A stretch of 64,000 nt of DNA, taken from Pseudomonas orientalis (GTDB lineage: Bacteria > Pseudomonadota > Gammaproteobacteria > Pseudomonadales > Pseudomonadaceae). The notes beneath the pieces were generated by a model that did no database searches, was not told the origin of the DNA, and saw only the letters and a program-made list of their open reading frames with translations. Made by a program: the position numbers and the translations under genes. Position 1 is the first letter of the stretch. Each line of letters begins with the position of its first letter. Location of the stretch: positions 401,047 through 465,046 of the forward strand of contig NZ_JYLM01000005.1 of the NCBI RefSeq assembly GCF_001439815.1. The letters run 5' to 3'. Below are positions 21,193 to 31,063 of the stretch, piece by piece.

Positions 21193-22638
21193 TCAGTCGT
21201 GCTGAACCCTGGCGCGCTTGAGCAGCTTCTTGCAGCGCTCGGAGAGATGCAGCACGCGCAGATGCTTGCCCGCTTTGCTGTAGCGCTCACGCAGGGTCAT
21301 CAGCGCGGCAATTGCTGAATAGTCGACAAAGCTCAGGTGACGGCAATCGAGCGTCACCTGGGCCGGGTCGTTGGCCGGGTCGAATTGATTCAGGAACGGC
21401 GTGGTCGAGGCGAAGAACAACGTGCCGTGCAGGCGATACAGTTTGCTGCCGTCAGCTTCCAGGTGCTCATCGGCATACAGCTCACGCGCCTGTTGCCAGG
21501 CGAAGTTCAGCGCGGCGATAACGATACCGCACAGCACAGCGGTCGCCAGGTCGGTGAACACGGTGATGACCGTCACCGCGATGATCACCAGCACGTCATT
21601 GAGCGGCACTTTGTTGATCACCCGCAACGACGCCCAGGCGAACGTCTGCTGGGACACCACGAACATCACTCCCACCAGCGCCGCCAGCGGAATCCGCTCG
21701 ATCAGCGGCGACAGAAACAGAATGAACAGCAGGATCATCACCCCGGCAAACACCCCGGAGAATCGCCCGCGCCCGCCGGAACTGAGGTTGATCACGGTTT
21801 GCCCGATCATCGCGCAACCGCCCATGCCGCCGAACAGGCCCGAGACCATATTCGCAGCGCCCAGGGCCACGCTTTCGCGGTCGGGGTAGCCACGGGTTTC
21901 GGTGATTTCGTCGGTGAGGTTGAGGGTCAGCAGGGTTTCCAGCAGGCCGACCATTGCCATCAGGAACGCGTAGGGCGCGATGATGCCGAGGGTTTCCAGG
22001 GTCCAGGGGATCTGCGGCAGCGCGAAGGTCGGCAGGCCGCCCGCGATATGCGCCATATCGCCGAGGGTGCGGGTGGGCAGGTCAAGCAGGTATACCGCCA
22101 GGCCCACACCGAGGATCGCCACCAGCGCGGGCGGCACGGCGCGCGTCAGGCGTGGCAGCAGGTAGACGATGGCCATGGTGACCGCCACCAGCGCGGCCAT
22201 CACGTACAGCGCTGTCCCGCTGAGCCAGGTTTCACCACGTTTGAAGTGTTCCAACTGCGCCAGCGCGATGATAATCGCCAGGCCGTTGACGAACCCCAGC
22301 ATCACGGGATGCGGCACCATGCGCACCAGCTTGCCCAGGCGCAACAGGCCGAACGCGACCATGATCAAGCCGCCCAGCAGTACTGTCGCCAGCAGATACT
22401 CCACGCCGTATTGCACCACCAGCGCCACGATCACCACCGCCATGGAGCCGGCCGCACCGGACACCATGCCGGGCCGGCCGCCGAACAACGCGGTGAGGGT
22501 GCAGATGATGAAGGCCCCGTAAAGCCCCATCAACGGGTTGAGATGGGCCACCAGGGCGAAGGCGATGCATTCGGGCAGCAATGCAAATGACGTGGTGAGA
22601 CCGGCCAGGGCGTCGGCGCGCAGACGGGTGAGGTTCAT
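21193..22638 (-). CDS. SulP family anion transporter
   Basis: A 481-aa SLC26/SulP transporter. The N-terminal LRADALAGLTTSFALLPECIAFA is the family entry motif; the membrane domain covers about residues 15-390 and a STAS domain follows (TLDCRHLSFVDYSAIAALMTL). Candidate substrates are sulfate, bicarbonate or dicarboxylates; no carbonic anhydrase is adjacent. It is convergent with the LprI-like gene, with only 12 bp between stops. Confidence 0.93.
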   Translation of the reverse strand: MNLTRLRADALAGLTTSFALLPECIAFALVAHLNPLMGLYGAFIICTLTALFGGRPGMVSGAAGSMAVVIVALVVQYGVEYLLATVLLGGLIMVAFGLLRLGKLVRMVPHPVMLGFVNGLAIIIALAQLEHFKRGETWLSGTALYVMAALVAVTMAIVYLLPRLTRAVPPALVAILGVGLAVYLLDLPTRTLGDMAHIAGGLPTFALPQIPWTLETLGIIAPYAFLMAMVGLLETLLTLNLTDEITETRGYPDRESVALGAANMVSGLFGGMGGCAMIGQTVINLSSGGRGRFSGVFAGVMILLFILFLSPLIERIPLAALVGVMFVVSQQTFAWASLRVINKVPLNDVLVIIAVTVITVFTDLATAVLCGIVIAALNFAWQQARELYADEHLEADGSKLYRLHGTLFFASTTPFLNQFDPANDPAQVTLDCRHLSFVDYSAIAALMTLRERYSKAGKHLRVLHLSERCKKLLKRARVQHD

Positions 22639-22724
22639 GGAGTACCAGGGAATTGCGGGGATGAGGCGGGGAATGGTACGGAATTGGGCCGGGCGGGGCT
22701 AGCCTTCAGGACCGAGGCGCGGCC

Positions 22725-22799
22725 AATCGGGGGCAAGCCCCCTCCCACACTTTGAATGTATTCACAGTTCAAATGTGGGAGGGGGCTTGCCCCCGATAG
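22725..22799. repeat. REP pair in outward-facing order
   Basis: Two GTGGGAGGGGGC-family REPs are arranged with the GTGGGAG ends facing inward around a 25-bp spacer, the reverse of the usual REPIN order seen elsewhere in this window. Confidence 0.85.
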
Positions 22800-22823
22800 C
22801 TTCACCTCGGTATCAAGCGAACA

Positions 22824-23717
22824 TCACACCATCTCGTTGCGAATCCACTCCACCACCGACGTACGCTTGGGCGCCCAGCCAAGCCGTTCACGGGCATGCT
22901 TGCCGCGCACTCGGCTGTTGGAGCCCAGGCCGTAGTTGGCCATTTCATACCCCCACTCGGCTTCAGCCTCGGCCAACGGCCAGTCCTGCGGCTCGCCCAG
23001 GTTCAGCGCCTGGGCAATCGCCGTGGTCATGTCGATAAAGGCCGCCTCGCCGCTTTCCACGAAGTAGAACGTGCCGGGCACATTCCTGGTCAGCGCCAGC
23101 AGGTACAGCGCGACCACGTCTTCGATATGCACGTTGGACCAGATGTTCTGCCCCGGCCCCACATGGCGCACCACGCCACTCTTGCGAGCCTGCTTGAGCA
23201 AGCGCGGCAATTGCACGCTGTCGCGCTTCACGCCCAGGCTGTGACCGTAGATCAGGGTGTTACAGATCACCGCCGAATTCACACCCTCCCTGGCCGCCGC
23301 CAGGATCAGGTTATCGATTGCCACCCGAGCGGCCTTGTCAGCGGTCGGCTGCGGCAGAGTGTCCTCGAAGTAAATGACATCACTGGCCTTGCCGCCCGAC
23401 GCGTCGCCGACGATGCTCGAACCGCTGGTGTGCAGGAATGGCTTGTTGGAGCCTTTCAACGCAGCCAGCAGGGTTTCGACAGCAACGCGATGGTCGCTGC
23501 TGGCGGCATTGATCACCGCATCGGCGTGCTGCGCCTGCTTGGTCAATACGGCGGCGTCATCGAGGGTGCCGATCACTGGGGTGATGCCCAGTGCGGTCAT
23601 TTCAGCGGCTTGCTCGGCGCTGCGCACCAGACCGGTGACGGCGTGACCGGCCTTGACCAGACCGGTGGCGATGGAGCCGCCGATAAAACCGGCTGCGCCG
23701 GTAACGAATACATTCAT
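22824..23717 (-). CDS. NAD(P)-dependent epimerase/dehydratase family protein
   Basis: A 297-aa extended SDR. The N-terminal Rossmann motif is FVTGAAGFIGGSIATGL (GxxGxxG). The active-site region appears as TSGSSIVGD with a downstream NTLIYGHS instead of a standard YxxxK, so it may be an atypical or NmrA-like reductase. A LysR gene lies just upstream on the same strand and may control it. Substrate unknown. Confidence 0.85.
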   Translation of the reverse strand: MNVFVTGAAGFIGGSIATGLVKAGHAVTGLVRSAEQAAEMTALGITPVIGTLDDAAVLTKQAQHADAVINAASSDHRVAVETLLAALKGSNKPFLHTSGSSIVGDASGGKASDVIYFEDTLPQPTADKAARVAIDNLILAAAREGVNSAVICNTLIYGHSLGVKRDSVQLPRLLKQARKSGVVRHVGPGQNIWSNVHIEDVVALYLLALTRNVPGTFYFVESGEAAFIDMTTAIAQALNLGEPQDWPLAEAEAEWGYEMANYGLGSNSRVRGKHARERLGWAPKRTSVVEWIRNEMV

Positions 23718-23820
23718 GGAGAGTGCTCCTGACTGGGTAAGTGTTGAACCCAGTATCAGGCAGCTCCTGGCGTCGAATAACCCCGTGTTGACCAATTCAC
23801 TCTTGCGCGGCAGTCACGAA

Positions 23821-24717
23821 TCAGCGGGCATAACGCGCCAGCTTGGCCTGGATAAAGTCCAGGAAGCACTGGATACGCAACGCCAGTTGCGAGTTGCGGT
23901 AGTACACCGCATGGATCGGCTGGCGATAGCCGCTGTTGAACGTTTCCAGGAGTGGCACCAGGTGCCCGGCCTCAATGTCTTTGTGTGTCATGAAGTTGGA
24001 CAGGCAGCAAATGCCCTGCCCCGCCAATGCCAGGTGGCGCACGGTTTCACCGCTGGACGCGGCAATACCCGGCTGGATCAGCCAGCGATCGCCTTCGGCA
24101 TGGCGCAGCGGCCAGTGGTTGAGGGTGTCGGTGTGGCTGAACCCCAGCAACGTATGCTCGGCCAATTCGGCGACCGTGGTCGGCGTGCCATGCTGCTTGA
24201 GGTATTCGGCGCTGGCCAGGATGTGCAGCGGCGTACTGCCCAGGGCACGGGCATGCAGGGTGGAGTCGGCCAGGGCGCCGATACGAATGGCGATATCGGT
24301 GCTTTGCTCCAGCAGGTCGATGATCAGGTCGTCGCTGTTCAGTTCCAGTTGGATATCCGGGTACAGGCCCCGAAACTCGCCGATGTACGGCAGGATCCCG
24401 TGCAGCATGAACGGCACCGCCGCATTGATCCGCAGCCGCCCGGCCGGTTTTTTCCGGCGTGACGACAGTCGTTCCTCCAGCTCTTCCATTTGCGCCAGGA
24501 TCGCCTTGGCCTGCTCAAGGAAGTACCGGCCCTCCTCGGTCAGGTCCATGCGCCGCGTGGTGCGATTGATCAGGGTGGTGTCGAGCTTGGCCTCCAGGCG
24601 CGACAAGGTGCGGCTGACCGCCGACGGCGTCTGGCCGACCTGCTCGGCGGCGGCGGAAATCGAGCCGCACTCGATCACGCTGACAAAGATCTGTAGTTCA
24701 TCGGATCGGGCTTTCAC
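23821..24717 (-). CDS. LysR-type transcriptional regulator
   Basis: A 298-aa LTTR. The winged HTH is at about residues 5-60 (CGSISAAAEQVGQTPSAVSRTLSRLEAKL) and the effector-binding domain follows. It belongs to the CrgA/DmlR-like group. It reads in the same direction as the SDR gene 103 bp downstream, which may be a target. Effector unknown. Confidence 0.92.
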   Translation of the reverse strand: MKARSDELQIFVSVIECGSISAAAEQVGQTPSAVSRTLSRLEAKLDTTLINRTTRRMDLTEEGRYFLEQAKAILAQMEELEERLSSRRKKPAGRLRINAAVPFMLHGILPYIGEFRGLYPDIQLELNSDDLIIDLLEQSTDIAIRIGALADSTLHARALGSTPLHILASAEYLKQHGTPTTVAELAEHTLLGFSHTDTLNHWPLRHAEGDRWLIQPGIAASSGETVRHLALAGQGICCLSNFMTHKDIEAGHLVPLLETFNSGYRQPIHAVYYRNSQLALRIQCFLDFIQAKLARYAR

Positions 24718-24746
24718 GGGCGGTCCTGGTTATCGGCTCGGGCTCA

Positions 24747-25514
24747 TTATTGACCACTCAGCAACAAATGGCCTCCCAATAGCGCCATGCCGCTGAAAAA
24801 TCCTCGCTTGAACCACAGTGCACTGATGCGCTGGCGCACCACCTGGCCCAACCACATCCCCAGCAACGCCGGCACCAGCGCCAACACCGATGCGCCGAGT
24901 TCACCGCCACCGAGCGCGCCGCGCCAGGCCAGCCCGCCGGCCAACGCCAGGGTCGACACGCTGAACGACAGCCCCAGCGCCTGCACCAGTTGGTCGCGAT
25001 TCAAGCCCAATGCCTGCAGGTACGGCACCGCAGGAATCACGAACACGCCGGTGGCCGCCGTGATGATGCCGGTGATCATTCCGCACAACGGGCCCAACCA
25101 ACGCTCGGTTCGGGGCGCTACCCTGAAGGTCGGCAGAAATAACCCGCTCAGCGCATACACCAGCAACGCCGCGCCCAACGCGCGCACCACCCACGGCCCA
25201 CCGTCCATGCCCAGCCACAGCGTGCCCAGCCCGGCGCCCAGGACAATCATCAGCAACAATGGCCACAGGCGCTTGAGCAAGGTGCTCAGGTGACCACCCA
25301 AGGCCAGTTGCCAGAGATTGGTCACAGTCGAAGGAATGATCAGTAACGCCGCAGCCTGCGCCGGCAACATAGCCAGGCCGAGCATGCCCATGGCCACCGT
25401 GGGCAGGCCGAGGCCAATCACGCCCTTGACCGTACCGGCCAGCAGGAACGTACCGATCACCAGCAATGTCAGGGCGGGGCCGAGGGTTTGGTAAAAGGTC
25501 AGGAAAGTCATCAT
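24747..25514 (-). CDS. TSUP (TauE/SafE) family permease
   Basis: A 255-aa membrane protein with about 8 hydrophobic segments and the duplicated TSUP pattern (GVIGLGLPTVAM, TGIITAATGVFVIPAVPYLQALGL). Family members move sulfite, sulfoacetate or other organosulfur or organic anions. The divergent LysR gene at 25607 is probably its regulator. Tandem ATGs at 25514/25511 leave the exact start open. Confidence 0.88.
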   Translation of the reverse strand: MMTFLTFYQTLGPALTLLVIGTFLLAGTVKGVIGLGLPTVAMGMLGLAMLPAQAAALLIIPSTVTNLWQLALGGHLSTLLKRLWPLLLMIVLGAGLGTLWLGMDGGPWVVRALGAALLVYALSGLFLPTFRVAPRTERWLGPLCGMITGIITAATGVFVIPAVPYLQALGLNRDQLVQALGLSFSVSTLALAGGLAWRGALGGGELGASVLALVPALLGMWLGQVVRQRISALWFKRGFFSGMALLGGHLLLSGQ

Positions 25515-25606
25515 GCAGAAAGTGTGCAGTTTTGCCGAGCCGTTGAACATTCGCCATATACTGAGGCAGCCTCTTGTTTTGGATGAGGCTGAGGGAATCT
25601 TGAGCC

Positions 25607-26497
25607 ATGCACTTTGACCTGATTGACCTGCGCCTCTACCTGCACATCCTCGACACCGGCAACATCACCGCCGGTGCCGCCCGCAGCCATTTATCCCTGG
25701 CCGCCGCCAGCGCGCGCATTCGGGCGATGGAAGCTTCGATGGGCATCGAACTGCTGGAGCGTGGCCGCCGTGGCGTCACGCCGACACCTGCCGGCAAAGC
25801 CCTGGGCCGTCACGCCCGCCTGCTGCTGCAACAGGCCGAGCACCTGCAACAAGACTTGGCGGAATACGCCAACGGCGTCAAAGGCCAGGTGCGTCTGCTG
25901 TGCAATACCACCGCGCTGAGCGAATACCTGCCGGAACTGCTGGCGGACTTTCTGCGCGAACACCCCAACCTCGATATCGACCTGCAGGAGTTGCCCAGCC
26001 TGCGCATTATCCAGGCCCTGCGCCAAGGCACGGCGGACCTCGGAATTATCTCCGATGCAGTGGATACCCACGGCTTGCAGACACTGGCATTTCGCGACGA
26101 CCCGCTGGTGCTGATCATGCCCTTCGACCATCCGCTGAAAACCGCAAATTTCATCGACAGCCTGCAATACGACCATGTAGGCCTGGCAGCCAATAGCGCG
26201 CTGGCGGTGTACCTGGAGGAACAGGCCCTGCACGCAGGCTATCGCCTGCAAACGCGCATTCGCGCCGAGGGTTTCGATGGGGTGATTCGCATGGTCGCCC
26301 GGGGTGCGGGCCTGGGCATCGTACCGCAGGCCGCCCTGGACCGCTGGCCGCAGGAAGATCGCATCAAGGCCCAGCCGCTCAAGGAGGACTGGGCCTGTCG
26401 CCGACTGCTGCTCTGCGCGCGCTCGTTCGAACACCTGCCGGGTTATGCCAGGGCCTTGTTCGATGCCTTGGCCCTGCCCTTGCGGAAAAACCCGTAA
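25607..26497 (+). CDS. LysR-type regulator divergent from TSUP permease
   Basis: A 296-aa LTTR with HTH at about residues 5-60 (NITAGAARSHLSLAAASARIRAME) and a typical C-terminal sensor domain. It diverges from the TSUP permease gene across about 90 bp, the classic arrangement for a regulator and its target. Its last 55 bp overlap the 3' end of the convergent amino acid permease gene. Confidence 0.92.
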   Translation: MHFDLIDLRLYLHILDTGNITAGAARSHLSLAAASARIRAMEASMGIELLERGRRGVTPTPAGKALGRHARLLLQQAEHLQQDLAEYANGVKGQVRLLCNTTALSEYLPELLADFLREHPNLDIDLQELPSLRIIQALRQGTADLGIISDAVDTHGLQTLAFRDDPLVLIMPFDHPLKTANFIDSLQYDHVGLAANSALAVYLEEQALHAGYRLQTRIRAEGFDGVIRMVARGAGLGIVPQAALDRWPQEDRIKAQPLKEDWACRRLLLCARSFEHLPGYARALFDALALPLRKNP

Positions 26498-27852
26498 TAC
26501 ACCGCGCTCAGGATCAGCAGGAACGGCACGCCAAACACCAGGGTCATCCTGAACGCGTCAGTGAAATACGTGGTGATCATCACCGCACCCATCAGCACCA
26601 GCCCCAGCAGTGTGCTGTATGGAAACAGGCGCAGCTCGAAGGACAGCGTCGGCCCGCCATGGCGCTTGCGATAGCGCCGGAAAAACAGGTGCGTGAGGAA
26701 GATCATGAACCAGGTGAAGATCGCCCCGAACATCGAGATCGCCATCATCAGCGTGAACGCGCTTTGCGGGTACACCACGTTGAGCAGAGTCGCCAATGCA
26801 ATACCGGAGCTGGACAGCAGCAAGGCATTGAGCGGGATGCCGCTCTTGCTCAATGCACCCATGGACCTGGGCGCAAAGCCCGCGCGGGACAGGCTGAACA
26901 TCATGCGCGTGGTGATGTAGAGCTGGCTGTTCATCGCCGACAGCGCCGCGATCAGAATCACGAAGTTCATCACCCCGGTGGCGCCGGGAATGCCGAGGGT
27001 CTGCATCACCGTGACGAACGGGCTCTGGGCCTGGCCGGCCTGGTTCCACGGCACGATGGCAAGCATCAGCGCCAGGGTCAGCAGGTAGAACACCACCAGA
27101 CGCACAATCGTCGCGCGAAAGGCTTTCTTCACCGCCCGCTCCGGGTCGGCCGCTTCACCGGCAGCCACTGCGATCATCTCCACACTCAAGTAGCTGAAGA
27201 TCGACACGATCACCGCGATCCACATGCCGCTCAACCCATGGGGGAAAAACCCCTCGTGGGCAGTGTAGTTCTGCACGCCATACGCCGGGTTGCCCGAGCC
27301 GAACACCACGTACACCGCCAGGATGATGAAGCCGACAATCGCGCTGATCTTGATGGTGGAAAACCAGTATTCGAAGTTGCCGAACGTCTTCACGCTGATC
27401 GCATTGAGCAGGATCAACACGCTGGAGAACGACAGGATCCACACCCACTCCGGCACGTTGGTGAACCAGTACTTCATGTACATCGCCACCGCCGTCACCT
27501 CGGCCCCGACGGCCAGCACAATCGCCGCCCAGTAGGCATAACGCACCAGGAACCCGGCCAGCGGGCTGATGTAAAACTCCGCGTAGGCGCCAAAAGAGCC
27601 GGAAGTGGAATGGGCCACCGTCATCTCCGCCAGGCAGCCCATCAGGATCAAGGTGATCAACGCACCGATGGCGTAGCTGAGCAATACACTGGGCCCGGCA
27701 TAGCCAATGGCGTAGGCGCTGCCCATGAACAGGCCGGTGCCAATGGCGCCGCCGATGGCGATCATGCTCATTTGCCCGGACGTGAGCTGGCGCCTGAGCC
27801 CCAGTTCGCGGTGGGTGATTTCTGCAAAGCCGTTGTCTTCTGGCGTGTTCAC
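26443..27852 (-). CDS. Amino acid permease (APC superfamily), kyn-linked
   Basis: A 469-aa amino acid/polyamine permease with 12 predicted membrane segments; GGAIGTGLFMGSAYAIGYAGPSVLLSYAIG is the signature first-helix region. It resembles the AnsP/CycA/ProY type. The start is taken as GTG at 27852, preceded by AAGGGG; there is no ATG in a suitable place. Lying next to kynU, it may import tryptophan or kynurenine, an inference from context only. Its 3' end overlaps the convergent LysR gene by 55 bp. Confidence 0.88.
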   Translation of the reverse strand: MNTPEDNGFAEITHRELGLRRQLTSGQMSMIAIGGAIGTGLFMGSAYAIGYAGPSVLLSYAIGALITLILMGCLAEMTVAHSTSGSFGAYAEFYISPLAGFLVRYAYWAAIVLAVGAEVTAVAMYMKYWFTNVPEWVWILSFSSVLILLNAISVKTFGNFEYWFSTIKISAIVGFIILAVYVVFGSGNPAYGVQNYTAHEGFFPHGLSGMWIAVIVSIFSYLSVEMIAVAAGEAADPERAVKKAFRATIVRLVVFYLLTLALMLAIVPWNQAGQAQSPFVTVMQTLGIPGATGVMNFVILIAALSAMNSQLYITTRMMFSLSRAGFAPRSMGALSKSGIPLNALLLSSSGIALATLLNVVYPQSAFTLMMAISMFGAIFTWFMIFLTHLFFRRYRKRHGGPTLSFELRLFPYSTLLGLVLMGAVMITTYFTDAFRMTLVFGVPFLLILSAVYYGFFRKGRAKASNKALA

Positions 27853-27953
27853 GTGGCGTGCCCCTTTTATTATTGTGTTTGCTGCTGTTGTCACAAATCC
27901 CCTGTGGGAGGGGGCAAGTCCTAATGCCAGTCAGTCAAGCGTACCTTGCCCTC

Positions 27954-28053
27954 TGTAGGAGCGAGCTTGCTCGCGAAAAATGTCAACGATAACGCGTGCT
28001 TCCTGAATGAACGCGGTGTCTGTGAGTTTTTCGCGAGCAAGCTCGCTCCTACA
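27954..28053. repeat. REPIN, TGTAGGAGCGAGC family, nested in another REP pair
   Basis: A complete REPIN of one family sits between a GTGGGAGGGGGCAAG half-REP at 27903-27919 and a CCCCTCCCACAC half-REP near 28072-28082 of the other family, all between the permease and kynU genes. Confidence 0.88.
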
Positions 28054-28098
28054 AAAATCCTTAATTGACTCCCCTCCCACACTGGTTTTGTGGTGCTA

Positions 28099-29349
28099 TC
28101 AGGTAACGCTGTTGCGCACCTTGAATTGCGGCTGGTCCCAGGTGCTGTTGTCGAGAATGTCACCGAGGATTTCCACCGCGTCCCACACGTCGGTGAAGCG
28201 GGTGTACAGCGGGGTAAAACCGAACCGCATGATGCGCGGCTCACGGTAGTCACCGATCACGCCCCGGGCGATCAGCGCCTGGATCACCGCGTAACCTTCA
28301 GGGTGTTCGAAACTCACATGGCTGCCGCGCCTGGCGTGTTCACGCGGGGTGATCAGCTTCAAGCCATGGACGGCGCAGCGTGCTTCGACCCGCTCGATAA
28401 ACAGATCGGTCAATGCCAGGGATTTGGTGCGCAGGCTGGCCATATCGGTCTGTTCAAATATCTCCAGGCCACATTCCACCATGGCCAGCGAGGTGATCGG
28501 CTGGGTGCCGCACAGGTAGCGGGCGATGCCGGCACTGGGCGCGTAGCTCGATTGCATCGCGAACTGGCGGGTATGCCCGAACCAGCCCGACAGCGGCTGG
28601 CGCACCAGGTCCACCAAGGCCGGGCTGACCCACACGAACGCCTGGGAGCCCGGCCCGCCATTGAGGTATTTGTAGGTGCAGCCAATCGCATAATCGGCCC
28701 CGGCCGCGTTCAGGTCGATGGGCACCGCGCCGGCCGAATGCGCCAGGTCCCAGAGGCTCAACGCGCCGCACTCATGGCTCAAGGCGGTGAGTGCGTGCAT
28801 GTCGTACATATAGCCGGTCTTGTAGTTGACGTGGGTGAGCATTACTACGGCCACATCCTCGTCGATGGCGCTGGGCAGTTCATCCGGGCTGTTGACCAAC
28901 CGCAGCGCGTAACCCTGCTGCAACAGCTCGGCAAGGCCCTCGGCGATGTAGAGATCGGTGGGAAAATTGCTCGCTTCGCTGACGATCACCTTGCGCGTCT
29001 GCGCACGCTCGCGCTGTACGCTCAGCGCCGCGCTGAGCACCTTGAACAGGTTGATCGACGTGGTATCGGTGACCGCCACTTCGCCCTCGCCGACGCCGAT
29101 CAGTGGTGCCAGGCGGTTGCCCAGGCGCAGGGACAGGTCCGCCCAACCGGCGCTGTTCCAGCTGCGAATCAAGCCGTTGCCCCATTCTTCGGCGATCACC
29201 TGTTGCGCCCGCGCCAACGCCGCCCGCGGACGTGCGCCGAGGGAATTGCCATCGAGGTAGATGACACCCTCGGGCAAGGCGAACTGATCGCGCAACGGCG
29301 CGAGCGGGTCCTGGGCGTCGAGGGCTTGGCAATGGCTTCGGGTGGTCAT
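28099..29349 (-). CDS. kynU: Kynureninase
   Basis: A 416-aa PLP enzyme that cleaves kynurenine to anthranilate and alanine. N-terminal [30 protein letters not shown] and the PLP-binding Lys227 in [12 protein letters not shown] are visible. It is divergent from the Lrp-type regulator KynR. The product feeds antABC a few kilobases away. Its kynA and kynB partners are 10 kb downstream rather than adjacent. Confidence 0.97.
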   Translation of the reverse strand: MTTRSHCQALDAQDPLAPLRDQFALPEGVIYLDGNSLGARPRAALARAQQVIAEEWGNGLIRSWNSAGWADLSLRLGNRLAPLIGVGEGEVAVTDTTSINLFKVLSAALSVQRERAQTRKVIVSEASNFPTDLYIAEGLAELLQQGYALRLVNSPDELPSAIDEDVAVVMLTHVNYKTGYMYDMHALTALSHECGALSLWDLAHSAGAVPIDLNAAGADYAIGCTYKYLNGGPGSQAFVWVSPALVDLVRQPLSGWFGHTRQFAMQSSYAPSAGIARYLCGTQPITSLAMVECGLEIFEQTDMASLRTKSLALTDLFIERVEARCAVHGLKLITPREHARRGSHVSFEHPEGYAVIQALIARGVIGDYREPRIMRFGFTPLYTRFTDVWDAVEILGDILDNSTWDQPQFKVRNSVT

Positions 29350-29493
29350 GGTCTGTCCTGGTTTTTATACGGGAGGATGGACCAAATAATGAACGAAGTT
29401 TTAGAGAATTTTCGTGCAAAGTGGTAGGTGAAGCGCTATTTAAGCTGTAGGAAATTCGAATTTAACTCCCAAACACGCGGATTTATTCAAACC
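29350..29493. promoter_or_regulatory. kynU-kynR divergent control region
   Basis: This AT-rich 144-bp gap holds GAATTTTCGTGCAA at 29406-29419. Nearly the same motif (GAATTTTC-nn-GC) occurs twice upstream of kynB, making it a candidate KynR operator. No promoter hexamers are obvious. Confidence 0.45.
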
Positions 29494-29967
29494 ATGATTC
29501 TTGACGCCACCGACCTGCGCCTCCTGCATTTCCTGCAACAGGATGGGCGTATCAGCAACCAGGAACTGGCGGAAAAAGTCGCGCTGTCGCCCTCGGCCTG
29601 CCTGCGCCGTTTGCGCCTGCTGGAAAGCGAAGGGGTGATCAGCGGCTATCGGGCGGTGCTCAATGCCGAGCAATTGGGCATTGAGCTTGAGGCCATCGTG
29701 CATCTGTCCCTGCGCCAGGATGTGGAAGACTGGCACGAGACGTTCATCAAGAAAGTGCAGGGTTGGCCGGAGGTGGCCAGTGCCTATGTGATCACCGGCG
29801 CCAGCAACTATGTGCTGCGGGTACAGGCGCGCAACCTCAAGCATTTTTCGGACTTTATCGTGAACCACCTGAACCGCACGGCGGGGGTGATGGATATACG
29901 TTCGGAGATTGTGTTGCAGAAGATCAAGGATCGGGACGAGGTGCTGGATCTGGTGGTGCGCAAATAG
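29494..29967 (+). CDS. kynR: Lrp/AsnC regulator KynR
   Basis: A 157-aa Lrp/AsnC-family regulator: HTH at residues 1-60 (GRISNQELAEKVALSPSACLRRLRLLE) and a C-terminal RAM domain (VASAYVITGASNYVLRV). It diverges from kynU, as KynR does in P. aeruginosa, where it responds to kynurenine and activates the kyn genes. The ATG at 29494 gives the canonical N-terminus; the ribosome binding site is weak. Confidence 0.88.
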   Translation: MILDATDLRLLHFLQQDGRISNQELAEKVALSPSACLRRLRLLESEGVISGYRAVLNAEQLGIELEAIVHLSLRQDVEDWHETFIKKVQGWPEVASAYVITGASNYVLRVQARNLKHFSDFIVNHLNRTAGVMDIRSEIVLQKIKDRDEVLDLVVRK

Positions 29968-29985
29968 CACCTGCAACACCATTCA

Positions 29986-30079
29986 AATGTGGGAGGGGGC
30001 TTGCCCCCGATTGCAGTGGGTCAGTTACCTATTTACTGACTGATCCACCGCTATCGGGGGCAAGCCCCCTCCCACATTT
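29986..30079. repeat. REPIN, GTGGGAGGGGGC family
   Basis: Inverted REPs flank a spacer with complementary GGGTCAGT and ACTGATCC-like segments. It lies between convergent kynR and catA and may end both transcripts. Confidence 0.9.
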
Positions 30080-30093
30080 TTTGACCACGTTGA

Positions 30094-31023
30094 TCAGTCT
30101 TCCAGGGCTCGCACTCGCTGCATGCGCTGCTGCTCTATCGGCGCTGTGGCGGGCTGCAACTCAAAGTCAAAATCAATCTGCGCAAACCGCCCCTGCACGC
30201 CAAACTCCCGTGCCAGTTGCGGATCGTCACTGAAGCGGATCTCGGCGATCAGCTCATCACGTGTGGCATAGGCAAAATCATCGTGCAGGTACGGATCATC
30301 CGACAGGTTGATCTGGGTGGTCAGGTGCCGATGGCCAGGCGCCGAGATGAAAAAATGAATGTGCGCCGGACGCTGCCCATGGCGCCCCAACTGGTCGAGC
30401 AACTGCTGGGTCGGCCCGGTCGGCGGGCAGCCGTAGCCGGACGGCACGATGCTGCGAAAACGATAGTTGCCCTGGGCGTCGGTCTCGATGCGGCGGCGCA
30501 GGTTGAACTCCGATTGCGTCGGGTCAAACCACGAGTACGTGCCGCCGGTGTTGGCCTGCCACACATCGACAATCGCCCCTGCCAACGGCTTGCCCTGGGT
30601 GTCGCGCACCTGCCCGCGCATGAACAGCGGCACGGCATCGTCGCTGCCATCATCCAGGCGCGCTTCGTAGGTGGACAACGGTGCACCGGCCACATACAGC
30701 GGGCCTTCGATGGTGCGCGGCGTGCCACCGGATTTGCCGGCCTCGATGTCGGCGGCGTCCATCAACAGGTCCAGGTAATGCTCCAGGCCCAACCCGGCGG
30801 CGAGCAGGCCGGCTTCCTGGTGCTTACCCAACTCGTTGAGGTAGTTGACCGCCGTCCAGAACTCCTGCGGGGTCACTTCCAGGTCTTCGATGATGTTCAC
30901 GGTGTCGCGCAGGATCCGATAGATCAGCGCCTTGGCGCGCGGGTTGCCGCCTTCGCTTCGGTGACCGCTGGCGTCTTCGAGAAACTGCTGGGCGTGGGCA
31001 GTCTGGGACAGTCGAATGGACAT
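30094..31023 (-). CDS. catA: Catechol 1,2-dioxygenase
   Basis: A 309-aa intradiol dioxygenase that opens catechol to cis,cis-muconate. The Fe(III) ligands are visible: Tyr in GPLYVAGAP, Tyr in YRFRSIVPSGYG, and two His in RPAHIHFFIS. The N-terminal helical dimerisation domain is present and length is standard. It is the last gene of catBCA, 40 bp after catC. Confidence 0.97.
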   Translation of the reverse strand: MSIRLSQTAHAQQFLEDASGHRSEGGNPRAKALIYRILRDTVNIIEDLEVTPQEFWTAVNYLNELGKHQEAGLLAAGLGLEHYLDLLMDAADIEAGKSGGTPRTIEGPLYVAGAPLSTYEARLDDGSDDAVPLFMRGQVRDTQGKPLAGAIVDVWQANTGGTYSWFDPTQSEFNLRRRIETDAQGNYRFRSIVPSGYGCPPTGPTQQLLDQLGRHGQRPAHIHFFISAPGHRHLTTQINLSDDPYLHDDFAYATRDELIAEIRFSDDPQLAREFGVQGRFAQIDFDFELQPATAPIEQQRMQRVRALED

Positions 31024-31063
31024 GGTGCAATCCTCATCTTGTAATTATTGGGTGCGAACAGGC

